Below are positions 9,569 to 18,504 of a stretch of DNA of 64,000 nucleotides, in pieces. Position 1 is the first letter of the stretch. Every line of letters starts with the position of its first letter. The position numbers and the translations under genes were made by a program. The stretch is from Stenotrophomonas sp. HITSZ_GD (GTDB taxonomy: Bacteria; Pseudomonadota; Gammaproteobacteria; Xanthomonadales; Xanthomonadaceae). Under the pieces are notes generated by a model. It was not told the DNA's origin and made no database searches. It saw only the letters and a list, made by a program, of their open reading frames with translations. The DNA lies in contig NZ_JARQXB010000003.1 of the NCBI RefSeq assembly GCF_029543105.1, positions 1 to 64,000 on the forward strand, written 5' to 3'.

Positions 9569-10428
9569 CCCGGCTGCACAGGGCCGGGTGGCTGCTGGCA
9601 CTGGCGCTGGCGGGCGCCGGTTGCGGCAGGCATGCCGGGGGTTCGCCGGAAGCCGCCGCCGCGGCGGCGGCGGACGCCGCGGCGATGGCCGCGGAAGCCG
9701 CGGGCCTGGTGCCCCCCGCGCCGCCGCCGGCACCTGCAAAGATGCTGGCGCCGCCACCCGGCACGTTCCTGGCTTACGAACACGACGCCAGCGTGCGCCT
9801 GCCGGGGGCCGACATTCCGGCACACATCGCCGCGGTGCGCGATGCGTGCCAGCAGGCCCGCTTCGGGGATTGCGCGGTGTTGCAGATCGGGCAGCGCGGC
9901 GAGCCCTACCCGGGCGGCGACATCACCGTGCGCACCGCACCGGCGGGCGTGGAGCCGCTGCTGAAGCTGGCCGGCGAAGGCGGCGATATCGCCTCGCGCA
10001 GCACCCGCGCCGAGGATCTGGCGCAACAGGTCGCCGACACCCGGCTGACCCGGGCACGGCTGGAGAACGAGCATGCGCGCCTGCTGGAGTACCAGCGCCG
10101 CGGTGACTTGAAGATGGCGGACCTGCTGACCTTGTCCCAACGCCTGGCCGAGATCGAGAGCGGCCTGCAGGTGGCGGGGCAGGAAGCGGCGCAGCAGCAG
10201 CGGCGGATCGATACCCAGCGGCTCACCATCAACTTCCAGGCCATCGGCACCGAGCAGCGGCGCAGCGAACTGGGCCAGGCCTTCGCGGACACCGGCGCGA
10301 TCTTCACCGGCAGCGTGGCGTGGGTGGTGCGCTTCATCGCGGGCGTGTTGCCGCCGGCGATCCTGGCGCTGGTGCTGCTGTGGGTGGCACGGGCGTGGTG
10401 GCGTCGTCGTCGCCGGCGGGTGGGCTGA
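9565..10428 (+). CDS. DUF4349 domain lipoprotein
   Basis: The 287-residue product is read from a TTG start that overlaps the GFA stop (TTGA), so the two genes are translationally coupled. The TTG is the only start that leaves an intact signal peptide (RLHRAGWLLALALAGAGC). An Ala-rich and Pro-rich stretch follows, then the DUF4349 region with a coiled coil at about 145-215 and a C-terminal membrane segment (about 250-275) ending in a run of arginines. The topology is a lipid or signal anchor plus a C-terminal helix. DUF4349 function is unknown. Confidence 0.8.
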   Translation: MTRLHRAGWLLALALAGAGCGRHAGGSPEAAAAAAADAAAMAAEAAGLVPPAPPPAPAKMLAPPPGTFLAYEHDASVRLPGADIPAHIAAVRDACQQARFGDCAVLQIGQRGEPYPGGDITVRTAPAGVEPLLKLAGEGGDIASRSTRAEDLAQQVADTRLTRARLENEHARLLEYQRRGDLKMADLLTLSQRLAEIESGLQVAGQEAAQQQRRIDTQRLTINFQAIGTEQRRSELGQAFADTGAIFTGSVAWVVRFIAGVLPPAILALVLLWVARAWWRRRRRRVG

Positions 10429-10454
10429 GGCGTCGGGCGCCGCTGCGCGACGCC
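10429..10454. terminator. Possible bidirectional hairpin between convergent genes
   Basis: GGCGTCG (10429-10435) pairs with CGACGCC (10448-10454) immediately after the DUF4349 stop and before the stop of the convergent acidic-protein gene. No T-run is present. Confidence 0.4.
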
Positions 10455-10479
10455 CCGCCGATCAGCAAGGGCGAGGGCC

Positions 10480-10773
10480 TCAGCCCTCGTCTTCCTCGAA
10501 CTCCACGAACACGTCCAGCTCCAGCGCCAGCTCCTGCACCGCATCACGCACCTTCTGCGCGGTGAAATCGTTGCCGGCCTCGACCTCCAACTCGTGCGTG
10601 CCGGGGCCTTCGTCGTCGGACAGGCCGGCCGAGCTGGAATCGTCGTCGTCCAGGTGGGGCATCAGGTCGTCGACTTCCTCGACGTGTTCGATGCCGTCCA
10701 GGCTCAACAACAGGTTGCTGATCGCGCGGGCGTCGTCCTCGCTGCCGGTGATGCGCAGGCGCAGGGTGGGCAT
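10480..10773 (-). CDS. Small acidic protein, function unknown
   Basis: This 97-residue protein is very acidic, with two Asp/Glu-rich stretches (EEVDDLMPHLDDDDSS near 39-55 and a FEEDEG C terminus). The N-terminal part MPTLRLRITGSEDDARAI and a later segment, FTAQKVRDAVQELALELDVFVEFE, suggest a small alpha/beta fold. It starts at the ATG at 10773. No family was recognised. It stands between the convergent DUF4349 gene and the LysR gene on its own strand. Confidence 0.6.
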   Translation of the reverse strand: MPTLRLRITGSEDDARAISNLLLSLDGIEHVEEVDDLMPHLDDDDSSSAGLSDDEGPGTHELEVEAGNDFTAQKVRDAVQELALELDVFVEFEEDEG

Positions 10774-10843
10774 GGCAAACGTCTCCGATGAAGGGGAAGG
10801 CCAGCCTAGGCAAGCGCGGGGCAACGCCAAGTGAGGATGGCGC

Positions 10844-11776
10844 TCACCCCGGCAACCCCATCAACTCCGCCGGCAGCGGCGGCAGCGGGGTGCGCTCGTC
10901 GAGCGCCTCGCGGCGTAGCCAGTCGATCATCAGCTGCGCGGCCGGGCTCGGCGTCTGGTGTTCTGGATGCACGATGTAATACGCGAAACGCGGCTGCATC
11001 GAAGGCCCCGGCAGCCGCACCAGTTCGTACCGCTGCAGGTAGGGCTGTGCGACCAGCTTGCGCGCCAGCACCGCGCCCATGCCGTAGACCGCCGCGCGCA
11101 GCGCCTCGGTGCTGTCGCTGAAGCTGTGCATCGGCGGAAGGCGCACGCCGCGCACGCCGGCTGCGCGCAGCCAATCGCGCCAGCTCTGCGGCGACATGTC
11201 CGAGAGCAGCGGGAGCTGCAGGATGTCGGCCGGCGTGCGCAGCTGCGCCAATTGGGGCAGCGCCGGGGAAGCCACCGGGAACAGCGCGTCCTCCATCAGC
11301 GGCAGGGCGGTCAGGCCCGGCCAGTTGCCCGGCCCATAGCGGATGCCCAGGTCCGGGCCGCCGTCGTCGAACCGCGCCAGCGCGCCGCCGGTGTGGATTT
11401 CCACGCGCACGTGCGGGTGCAGCGCGCAGAAGCGCGGCAGGCGCGGCAGCAGCCAGCAGTAGGAAATCGAGTGCAGCGTGGTCACACGCAGCGGTACGGT
11501 GTCAGGCAGCGGGCGCAGGTTGCTGGCCACCGCGCCCAGGTCCGAAAGCGCCGCGCTGGCGGCGTCGGCCAGCTGCCGGCCTTCGGTGGTCAGGGTGACG
11601 CCGCGCGCGTGTCGTTGGAACAGGGGCGCACCCAGCATCGCTTCGAGCTTGCGGATGTGGTGGCTCACCGCGCTGGCGGTAAGGTGGAGCTCCGCCCCGG
11701 CCAGGGCGAAGTTCTGGTGGCGGGCGGCGACGGCGAAGACGCCCAGGGCGGGGAGCAGGGTAGGGCGCAGGTTCAC
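10844..11776 (-). CDS. LysR-family transcriptional regulator
   Basis: This is a 310-residue regulator with an N-terminal winged helix-turn-helix (LRPTLLPALGVFAVAARHQNF, HLTASAVSHHIRKLE, about residues 3-62) and a C-terminal periplasmic-binding-like effector domain. The GTG at 11776 gives the standard family N terminus, whereas the longer upstream frame is not LysR-like. The GcvA/AmpR branch is suggested by the PALGVFAVAARH pattern. It is divergent from the small gene and EamA exporter at 11880-12991, with 103 bp between starts, the usual layout for a LysR protein that regulates its divergent neighbour. Confidence 0.85.
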   Translation of the reverse strand: MNLRPTLLPALGVFAVAARHQNFALAGAELHLTASAVSHHIRKLEAMLGAPLFQRHARGVTLTTEGRQLADAASAALSDLGAVASNLRPLPDTVPLRVTTLHSISYCWLLPRLPRFCALHPHVRVEIHTGGALARFDDGGPDLGIRYGPGNWPGLTALPLMEDALFPVASPALPQLAQLRTPADILQLPLLSDMSPQSWRDWLRAAGVRGVRLPPMHSFSDSTEALRAAVYGMGAVLARKLVAQPYLQRYELVRLPGPSMQPRFAYYIVHPEHQTPSPAAQLMIDWLRREALDERTPLPPLPAELMGLPG

Positions 11777-11879
11777 GGGCGAGCCACGAATCAGATTTGT
11801 CGCTGCGCGTGATACTACGCGCTTGTCCGGCCCGCCGGGCGGGCGGATGCTGGCAGCTCTTCCGGCCTTCCCCTTCGAC

Positions 11880-12113
11880 ATGGACGCTTCCCCGCACCGC
11901 GTGGTCTTCGATTTCGAGATCGAATTCAGCAACGGCGGCGGCCTGCAGGGGCAGGATTTCCGGCTGGACATCGAAGGCGACGACATCGACGACGCAGCCC
12001 TGGCCGACTACCTCGTACGCGACCTGCGCCTGCTGATGGTCGCGCAGGTGCGCATCCTGCGCCGGCGCATCATCGTCGAACCCCACAAGCGGACCCCCCA
12101 GGAGACGGCATGA
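11880..12113 (+). CDS. Conserved-looking small protein upstream of exporter
   Basis: The 77-residue product has the start MDASPHRVVFDFEIEF, a central acidic stretch (DIEGDDIDDAALADYL) and a basic C-terminal half (RILRRRIIVEPHKR). There is no signal peptide or membrane segment, so it is probably cytoplasmic. The stop codon overlaps the start of the EamA gene (ATGA), indicating translational coupling. No family was recognised. The ATG at 11880 is the first start that fits between it and the LysR gene. Confidence 0.65.
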   Translation: MDASPHRVVFDFEIEFSNGGGLQGQDFRLDIEGDDIDDAALADYLVRDLRLLMVAQVRILRRRIIVEPHKRTPQETA

Positions 12114-12991
12114 ACAACACCGCTGAAGCGAGCCTCGCGCGCGGGCGCGACTGGCGCACCCCACTGGAACTGGGCGTGCTCGGCGCGATCTGGGGCTGCT
12201 CGTTCCTGTTCATGCGCATCGCCGCGCAGCCGTTCGGTCCGCTCGCGCTGGTCGAGGTGCGCCTGCTGCTCGGCGCGCTGGTGCTGGCGCCGTTCCTGTG
12301 GAAATCGCGCGCACTGTTCCCGCCGCGCCGGTGGCTGTGGCTGGCGCCCATCGGCCTGGTCAACTCGGCCATTCCGTTCCTGCTGTTCGCGTGGGGCGCC
12401 GAGCGCGCGCCGGCGGCGATCGGCGCGATCTGCAACGCGATGACGGTGCTGTTCGCCGCGCTGGTGGTGTTCCTGTTCTTCGGCGAGAAGATCGGCGCGC
12501 GCCGCGCGGTGGCGCTGCTGATCGGCTTCGTCGGCGTGGTGGTGCTGGCTACCGGCAAGTCGGCCGGCCTGAGCATCGGGCCGGCGGTATTGGCCGGCGC
12601 GCTGGCCGCGCTGCTGTATGGCGTCGGCGTGAATCTGGTCAAGCGCCACATGACCGGCCTGCCGCCGGCCGCCTCCGGCGCGGCCACGCTGGGCTGCGGC
12701 GCCGTCCTGCTGCTGCCGTTCGCGCTCACCCACTGGCCGCAGCAGCCGGTGCCGCCGCTGGCCTGGGCCAGCGCCATCGCGCTGGGCATGTTCTGCACCG
12801 GCTTCGCGTTCCTGCTGTATTACCGGCTGATCTACCGTGTCGGCCCGGCGATCGCCTCCACCGTGACCTACCTCATCCCGGTGTTCGGCGCGCTGTTCGC
12901 CTGGCTGTTCCTGCACGAGCCGATCACCGCGCGCATGCTCGCCGCCGGTGCGTTGATCCTCGGCAGCGTGGCTTTCAGCCAGAAGCGCTGA
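12110..12991 (+). CDS. EamA/DMT-family transporter
   Basis: The 293-residue inner-membrane protein has ten predicted helices in two EamA repeats (about 15-145 and 155-290). The second repeat is marked by AGFAFLLYYRLIYRVG-type residues and PVFGALFAWLFLHEP, typical of drug/metabolite transporters. Likely substrates are amino acids or other small metabolites, but none can be named. It is coupled to the 77-residue gene upstream and probably under the divergent LysR regulator. Confidence 0.85.
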   Translation: MNNTAEASLARGRDWRTPLELGVLGAIWGCSFLFMRIAAQPFGPLALVEVRLLLGALVLAPFLWKSRALFPPRRWLWLAPIGLVNSAIPFLLFAWGAERAPAAIGAICNAMTVLFAALVVFLFFGEKIGARRAVALLIGFVGVVVLATGKSAGLSIGPAVLAGALAALLYGVGVNLVKRHMTGLPPAASGAATLGCGAVLLLPFALTHWPQQPVPPLAWASAIALGMFCTGFAFLLYYRLIYRVGPAIASTVTYLIPVFGALFAWLFLHEPITARMLAAGALILGSVAFSQKR

Positions 12992-12995
12992 AGCC

Positions 12996-13898
12996 TTACT
13001 TCGGCGTGCGCACCGGCAGCGGCACGTTGCACAAGTCGATGTGCCCGGCCGGGCGCTTGTAGAAATCGTCCACGCGGTTGCGCCGTGCCTCGGCGACATC
13101 GCGGAAGGTCTGGCTGTCGGTGCGCAGCAGTTGCAGCGGGGTGCGCTCGGCCTCGGGCACCTCGCTCGCCAGGCGGATCGCGCGGATCGGCGTGCGCTGC
13201 GCGGCGTCCTCGTAGAAGCCCATCGGCTCGGGCCCGCGCGGCGTGGCGCTGAGCAGTTCCATGCCCTTGACCACGCGGCCGACCACGGTGATGTTGTTGT
13301 CCAGCTGGCGCGGCGATTGCCCGATTACCACGTACAGCTCGGCACCAACGCTGCTGTCCGGCGCGTTATTGCGCCCGGCGCCTACCGCGCCGTAGCAGTG
13401 GGCGAGCCAGGTCTGCCCGTTCGCGCCATCGCGGCCGACGGGGAAGCCATCCACGAAGCCGACCTCGCGTGCCCATCCATCGCTGTCGGGCAGGCGCGAA
13501 AACGCCAGGCCCTTCGAGGGCCGGGCGAATTCGGCGGGAAGGTGGGTTTTCGCCGAGCCCATGGGCTTGGCCTTGGCGGCGTCGTCGGCATCGGCATCGC
13601 CGAACTGCACGACGAAGTTGTCCTGCGCGCGGTAGATGCTGGTGTTGTCCCAGAAGTGCTCGGTGGCCAGCGTGCGGATGTTGGCGGCATGCTGCGGCGC
13701 GAACTGCGGCGCCAGCTCGATGACCACCCGGCCGGTCGCCAGCTCCAGGTACAGCGTGTTGGCCGGATCGAGCGTGCGCCAGTCACTGGCCGGCGAGGCA
13801 TCGAGGATCTGCTGCGCGCTGCGGTGGGGCGCGGCGCAGGCGAGCGCGGGCAGGGTGGCGAGCAGGGCACAGGCGAGCAGGCGGGGGGTCGGGCGCAT
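12996..13898 (-). CDS. Periplasmic cyclophilin-type peptidyl-prolyl isomerase
   Basis: This 300-residue protein begins with a cleavable signal peptide ([22 protein letters not shown]), so it should act in the periplasm on prolyl bonds of exported proteins. A cyclophilin domain follows (about 45-225), with the motifs [28 protein letters not shown] and [29 protein letters not shown]-terminal extension of about 70 residues has no recognised domain. The start at 13898 is set by the signal peptide. It is convergent with the EamA gene, four bases apart. Confidence 0.85.
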   Translation of the reverse strand: MRPTPRLLACALLATLPALACAAPHRSAQQILDASPASDWRTLDPANTLYLELATGRVVIELAPQFAPQHAANIRTLATEHFWDNTSIYRAQDNFVVQFGDADADDAAKAKPMGSAKTHLPAEFARPSKGLAFSRLPDSDGWAREVGFVDGFPVGRDGANGQTWLAHCYGAVGAGRNNAPDSSVGAELYVVIGQSPRQLDNNITVVGRVVKGMELLSATPRGPEPMGFYEDAAQRTPIRAIRLASEVPEAERTPLQLLRTDSQTFRDVAEARRNRVDDFYKRPAGHIDLCNVPLPVRTPK

Positions 13899-13959
13899 GG
13901 ACGGGGCCGGATGGGAGTCGGTCGATTCTGGCCCGAGCGCGCGCCCTTGCGCCAGTCGC

Positions 13960-14409
13960 TCAGCGGCCGGGCTTGCGCTTGACGTAGAGCTGCTTGCGGA
14001 CCTTGGCCACCACGTCGCCCTGCGCGTCGATGACCTCGTTCTCGAACCAGCGCAGCGTCTTCTCGCCGCCCGCGGTGGCCTGGCGCAGTTCGTCCAGCAC
14101 CGCATCGTCGATGCGGAATTCGGCGCTGACCGTGCCGCGGCCCGGCTTGACGAACTCGATCGCCCCGGCCTTGTCCCACACGTAGTAGTCGCGGCCGATG
14201 TTGTGCATGACCAGCAGCATCCAGAACGGATCGGTCATCGCGAACAGGCTGCCGCCGAAGTGGGTGCCGACGTAGTTGCGGTTCCAGGGGCGCATGCGCA
14301 GCTCGACGCGCGCGTGGCGGTAATCCTCGGACAGTTCGACGACGCGGATGCCGGGGAACAGGAACGGCGGCCACAGATTGAGGCCGAGACGAAACAGCGA
14401 GGCTTTCAT
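13960..14409 (-). CDS. DUF4442 / hotdog-fold thioesterase-like protein
   Basis: This is a 149-residue single hotdog domain. Motifs are [24 protein letters not shown] (about 35-58), where the N-Y-V-G-T-H-F-G-G stretch is the usual thioesterase helix start, and a conserved [11 protein letters not shown]4442 proteins are related to acyl-CoA thioesterases, but activity here is not shown. It is cytoplasmic. It lies 61 bp upstream of the cyclophilin gene on the same strand and could be cotranscribed with it. Confidence 0.8.
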   Translation of the reverse strand: MKASLFRLGLNLWPPFLFPGIRVVELSEDYRHARVELRMRPWNRNYVGTHFGGSLFAMTDPFWMLLVMHNIGRDYYVWDKAGAIEFVKPGRGTVSAEFRIDDAVLDELRQATAGGEKTLRWFENEVIDAQGDVVAKVRKQLYVKRKPGR

Positions 14410-14470
14410 GCTGACAGCGAACGGCAGGGGCGGGGTTCGAAGCCTACCATACGCGCCGGTACGGGCGCTG

Positions 14471-14497
14471 GTGCAGGGGCGGCTTCAGCCGCGACTG
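14471..14497. repeat. REP-like repeat with GCGGCTTCAGCCGC palindrome
   Basis: The palindrome GCGGCT-TC-AGCCGC followed by GACTGA is the same type as the repeats at 43636 and 61333. A partial second copy (GCCGCGACTGAAG) lies at 14510-14522. Confidence 0.6.
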
Positions 14498-14576
14498 AAG
14501 GCGTGCCGGGCCGCGACTGAAGTCCCAGCCAGAAGCACGCGCGCGGGCGTCTTCGGGTTACGCATCCCCTGCAGCA

Positions 14577-14600
14577 GAAGGCCCGGTTGACCGGGCCTTC
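14577..14600 (-). terminator. Terminator hairpin after the thioredoxin-like gene
   Basis: A perfect 10-bp stem, GAAGGCCCGG with CCGGGCCTTC, has a TTGA loop and lies eight bases after the stop codon at 14609. The T-run is absent, so this is a strong hairpin of likely but unproven terminator function. Confidence 0.6.
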
Positions 14601-14608
14601 GCTTCGCA

Positions 14609-15469
14609 TCAGAACAGCAACGCGGACATCTTCCGGCGGTACTTGCCGACCAGGTCTTCGTCTTCGATCACCCGGAACGCGTCGATCAGCGTCTGCTTCG
14701 GCAGGCCTTCGCCATAGGTCCGATCCGTGCGCAGCAGTTCGATGAACTGCTCCAGCGCGGCTTCGTCCTGGCCCTCGACCAGCAAGCGCACGCCGAGCAG
14801 GTGCCGCGCGCGCGAGTCGCTCGGGTCCTGTGCCAAGGCCTGCGCCAGCACCTCGCGCGGCGGCGCATCCTTCAGCGCGTTGGCGAAGCCCAGGCGGGCG
14901 CGACCGCGCACGGCGCGATCGTCGGTGGCGAGGTTGGCCGGCAGGGCATCCAGCAGGCGCCCGGCTTCTTCCGCCTCGCCCACCCGCAGCAGCGCCAGCG
15001 CCAGATCGAGCTTGTGCTCGTCCTTGTCCGGCTCGGCGCCAGCCAACTCGCGCAGGCGCGCGACCTCGGCCTGCGGATCCAGCACGACCGGCGCGGGCAC
15101 TTCCTCCGCCGGGGCGGCTTCGCCCGGCACCACGCCGTGCTGGGCCAGGAACTCGCGCAGCTGGCCCTCCGGCATCGCGCCGGGGAAACCATCCACGATC
15201 TGCCCGCCCTGCACCAGGAACACCGTGGGCACCGAGCGGATCTGGAACGCTGCGGCGATCTGCTGCTCCTGGTCCACATCGACCTTGGCCAGCACGAACG
15301 CGCCGTGGTACTCGGCGGCGAGCTTTTCCAGGATCGGGGTGAGCGTCTTGCACGGGCCGCACCAGGTGGCCCAGAAGTCCACCAGCACCGGCACCTGCAG
15401 GGATTTCTGCAGGACGTCGGCCTCGAAGGTCGCGGTAGTGGCGTCGAATACGTGCGGCTTGTCGGACAT
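14609..15469 (-). CDS. cnoX: Thioredoxin-TPR protein, CnoX/YbbN-like
   Basis: The 286-residue protein has an N-terminal thioredoxin domain (about 8-110) and a C-terminal TPR-like helical region (about 125-286), the layout of CnoX/YbbN, a cytosolic holdase that protects proteins from oxidation and hands them to chaperones. The redox motif is a complete WCGPC at 36-40, while Escherichia coli CnoX lacks the first cysteine, so this version may also be an active thiol oxidoreductase. Its start MSDKPHVFDA is near-standard for the family. Confidence 0.8.
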   Translation of the reverse strand: MSDKPHVFDATTATFEADVLQKSLQVPVLVDFWATWCGPCKTLTPILEKLAAEYHGAFVLAKVDVDQEQQIAAAFQIRSVPTVFLVQGGQIVDGFPGAMPEGQLREFLAQHGVVPGEAAPAEEVPAPVVLDPQAEVARLRELAGAEPDKDEHKLDLALALLRVGEAEEAGRLLDALPANLATDDRAVRGRARLGFANALKDAPPREVLAQALAQDPSDSRARHLLGVRLLVEGQDEAALEQFIELLRTDRTYGEGLPKQTLIDAFRVIEDEDLVGKYRRKMSALLF

Positions 15470-15559
15470 GATCGGGGTTCGGTGTAGGCGAATTCCCCTT
15501 TATGGTGACAAAAGCCCGGGTCTCAAGGCGAGTGGGGGCCGTGGCGGCTCCAACGAAAA

Positions 15560-15579
15560 CGCGCGCCCGGGGGCGCGCG
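15560..15579 (-). terminator. Terminator of the DUF2968 gene
   Basis: A 9-bp stem CGCGCGCCC with GGGCGCGCG has a two-base loop. In the minus direction it is followed by TTTTCGTT, seven bases after the stop codon at 15587. Confidence 0.7.
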
Positions 15580-15586
15580 CGTCGGA

Positions 15587-16297
15587 TCAAGGCCTGGTCG
15601 GCGCCGGCGCGGTGGCCGGCTCGGCGGCCGCCGGTGGCGGCGTGGCCGGCAGTGCCAGGCTGGGATCGCCTTGCTGGGCCTGCAACGCCTTGATGCGCTG
15701 CTGCAATGCATCCAGCTGGGAATTGCTGTTGCGCAGGTCCGAGCTGAGCGTCACCGCCTGCTGCTGGTTCTGCTGCAGGGCGGCGCTGACCTCCGCGGCC
15801 TGCTGGCGCTGCGCCTCCAGTTCCTGCTGCAGGCCCTGCAGGCGCTTCTCGTTCATCTGCACCATGCGGTCCGTATAGGCCTTGCCGGCCTGCAGGCGGA
15901 TGGTGTCGATGTACACCTGCGACAACTGCGCGGTCTGCTCGACGAAGGTGCGGTACACCTGTTCGGCGTTGTCGGCCGAGTCGGTGCGGATCACGCGCCA
16001 GAATTCCTTGTCGTGGAAAAGCGCCACGTAGTAGTTCAGCGACTCGGCATGAAACAGCAGGCTCGCGCCGTAGTTGCCGTTGTAGGTGGTGCGCAGCTCG
16101 GTGAGCTGCTGGGCATCCATCAAGCGGCGCAGTTCGGCGGCGGTATTGCCCACCGTATTTTCGCTGGGCATCACGGTGTTGGTGGTGGACACGGGAACCG
16201 GACCACGCGCGGCCGAGGCCGTCGACGTGCACGCGGTGGTGCCCACAACGATGCCGATGGCCAGCCAGCAGAAGGCCATGTGCTTGGCTTGTTTCAT
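15587..16297 (-). CDS. DUF2968 family exported protein
   Basis: This 236-residue protein has a signal peptide with a lipobox-like end (IVVGTTAC, Cys about 23). Residues 55-130 contain the DUF2968-type region (RRLMDAQQLTELRTTYNGNYGASLLFHAE). A long coiled coil (about 145-210, rich in Gln, Glu and Leu) follows, then an Ala/Pro tail. It is probably a periplasmic or membrane-attached protein of unknown function. It stands alone, 106 bp downstream of the tadG-like gene and with its own terminator. Confidence 0.75.
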   Translation of the reverse strand: MKQAKHMAFCWLAIGIVVGTTACTSTASAARGPVPVSTTNTVMPSENTVGNTAAELRRLMDAQQLTELRTTYNGNYGASLLFHAESLNYYVALFHDKEFWRVIRTDSADNAEQVYRTFVEQTAQLSQVYIDTIRLQAGKAYTDRMVQMNEKRLQGLQQELEAQRQQAAEVSAALQQNQQQAVTLSSDLRNSNSQLDALQQRIKALQAQQGDPSLALPATPPPAAAEPATAPAPTRP

Positions 16298-16403
16298 TCC
16301 CCTTCAATCCCCGTTGGTAATGGCAGGCCGCACGCGCGCGGCCGCGTTCCTGATCGCGAGTCTAGCAGCGAAAAACCGCGGCTGGACAGGCCTGGCCACG
16401 TGT

Positions 16404-18500
16404 TCATCGCACCAGTTGCGCAGCGTGGCACTGGATGTCGTCCACGCGTACATCGGTGCGCCCCAGTTGCAGCCCCAGCACCTGGTCCAGCGTGGTGCCC
16501 AGCAGCGTGCCGACACCGTTCAACAGCGGCCGCAATGTGGCGTCCATCACGGGTTTGAGCAGCGCGCACAACACGGTGTTGCAGCTGCCGGTGCCGGTCT
16601 GTGGGTTGTAGCTCGTATCGCCCAGGCCGCCGGGCCGGGTCTGCAGGTATTTGGCCAGGTTGTCGCGCACGCAGGTGTTGTAGGCCAGCCCGGCGACCAG
16701 GCCGCCGCAGGAGGTCAGGCCCAACGCATCCAGCAGGCCGCCGACCAGCCCGCCCTTGATCTGCGTGGTGCCGAGGAAACCGTCCCACACGCTGCCCTGC
16801 TGGGTCGTGCAGACCAGGCCGAGCACGCTGTCGCACTTGACGATCTTCGTCTGCCAGTCGCCCAGCGCACCGAGGCCGCCGGTGCCATTGCGCAGCGCGC
16901 CAATGACCGCTTGCGGGTCGTAGGCGCCACTGCTCTTGCGCGTGGCCTCCAGGTACTGCGTGGCGAGGCTGCTGGCGGTGTCGTCGTTGCTGCCGCTGGT
17001 TTGGAACAGCTTGCCCAGCGCGTTGAACAACGCGTCGGTGAGCTGGGAGAGCAGCGTGCCGACCTGCAACGGGTTGGGCGCCACCGAGCCGGTGCCGCCC
17101 TCGGGCACCCACAACGTGTCCTGCGCCGGCAGCACGGGCAGCACGATGCGGTCGGTCAGCACGTTCAATCCGAACAGCTTGACCAACTGCTCGTTGCCGA
17201 GATTGGCGGCCGAGCACAGTTCGCGCGTGCTGCGCCAGTCGCCGCTCGGCTTGCCGACGCAGATGTTGGACACGCTGGACAGCACGTCGAAATTCGCCCG
17301 CTGCGGCGTGCTGGCGCAGTCCACATCCTTCAGCCGTGCGTAGCCGTCCACCGCGTCGATGTAGACCGGCAGGTGCAGGCGGATGCCCAGCAGCTTGACG
17401 AGCGGTCCGAGCAGGGCGAGCTGGTCGGTGTCGATGTCCAGGCGCACGCGCACCTGCGCGTTGTACGCGGTGGTGCCGACCGGCCCGATGCCGATGGAAG
17501 CCGGCTCGACGATGCTCGCCTGCGCGGTCACCGCGCCGAGCAGGTTGAGCTGCTGCACCTGTACCGCATGGCGGCCGTTGCCCACGCTGATCGCGCTGCC
17601 GAGCACGTCGAGCGCGTTGAGCTCCACGTCCAATGCGCTGTTGGCATCGCCGTCGGGCGCGACGAGGCTGGCGAACAGGCCCGCGTTGGCATCGTCCGAG
17701 CCCAGTTGCAGCTGCGCGCTGTCCAGGTTCGCCGCCGCCAGCCGCTGCTGCAGCAGCGACAGGTCCACGCCGGCGAGCTGCTGCTGGTTCGCCAGGGACG
17801 TCATCACCTGCAGCAGCTGGCCCACGCTGATCTGGCTGCGCGTGAGCAGGCCGTTGAGCTGGCCGAGCGTCAGGTCCGAAGACACGGGGATGCCCAGCGC
17901 CTGCAACAGGCCGCGCGGGGTGAGCTTGAGCTGGGCCAGGCCCCGGTAGCTGGCGACCTCGGTGCTGCTCAGGTCCACGCCCACGGTCTTGAGCAGTTGC
18001 TGCAGCGGCGCGGCGCCATCGACGTTCAACAGCTTGGCGCCGGCGCTGAAGGCGACCACGGGCGCGGCGCGGCGCGCCACCGCCGAGGCGCGCACCTGCG
18101 GCATCGATTCCACCCTGCCGAACATCGGCAACGCCCCGCGGCGCAGTTCCACCTGCACCGCATTGAGCGGATGGCCCGCGTCGGCGGCCACCAGTGGCGC
18201 GTCGGGCGCCTGCAGGTTCCAGAAGCCGCAGCGGGCCTGGAACGTGCCGTCGAAGGCGTTGTCCTTGAACGCGTTGCCGCGCGCGGCGGCGTTGTCGGTG
18301 CCGGCCGCGTTGCAGGTTTCCAGTTGCTGCGCGCCGGCCAGCGCGGCGAGGTCGGCGATCTTCTGCAGGTCGCGCTTGGACCAGTACAGGTAGCCGATCT
18401 CCACCAGCCCCAGCATCGCCGACAGCGCGATCATCAGCAGCATCAGCGTCAGCGCCGAGGCGCCCCGCTGCGTCGGCGCGGTGAAGCGGCCGGCGCGCAT
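16404..18500 (-). CDS. tadG: TadG-like Tad pilus protein
   Basis: The 698-residue protein starts with the TadE/TadG N-terminal pattern: a short basic leader, QRGASALTLMLLMIALSAMLGLVEIGYLY, then KRDLQKIADLAALAGAQQLE. This gives one membrane helix at about 14-40 and a large exported domain. The exported part carries several cysteine pairs (for example DCAST, SNICV, ELCSA, KCDSV, SCGGL, NTCV and SCNTVLC) and no clear von Willebrand A domain. It is the last gene of the Tad operon, four bases after the DUF3613 gene. In this family it is a pseudopilin-like or envelope-spanning accessory. Confidence 0.8.
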   Translation of the reverse strand: MRAGRFTAPTQRGASALTLMLLMIALSAMLGLVEIGYLYWSKRDLQKIADLAALAGAQQLETCNAAGTDNAAARGNAFKDNAFDGTFQARCGFWNLQAPDAPLVAADAGHPLNAVQVELRRGALPMFGRVESMPQVRASAVARRAAPVVAFSAGAKLLNVDGAAPLQQLLKTVGVDLSSTEVASYRGLAQLKLTPRGLLQALGIPVSSDLTLGQLNGLLTRSQISVGQLLQVMTSLANQQQLAGVDLSLLQQRLAAANLDSAQLQLGSDDANAGLFASLVAPDGDANSALDVELNALDVLGSAISVGNGRHAVQVQQLNLLGAVTAQASIVEPASIGIGPVGTTAYNAQVRVRLDIDTDQLALLGPLVKLLGIRLHLPVYIDAVDGYARLKDVDCASTPQRANFDVLSSVSNICVGKPSGDWRSTRELCSAANLGNEQLVKLFGLNVLTDRIVLPVLPAQDTLWVPEGGTGSVAPNPLQVGTLLSQLTDALFNALGKLFQTSGSNDDTASSLATQYLEATRKSSGAYDPQAVIGALRNGTGGLGALGDWQTKIVKCDSVLGLVCTTQQGSVWDGFLGTTQIKGGLVGGLLDALGLTSCGGLVAGLAYNTCVRDNLAKYLQTRPGGLGDTSYNPQTGTGSCNTVLCALLKPVMDATLRPLLNGVGTLLGTTLDQVLGLQLGRTDVRVDDIQCHAAQLVR

Positions 18501-18504
18501 CGGC

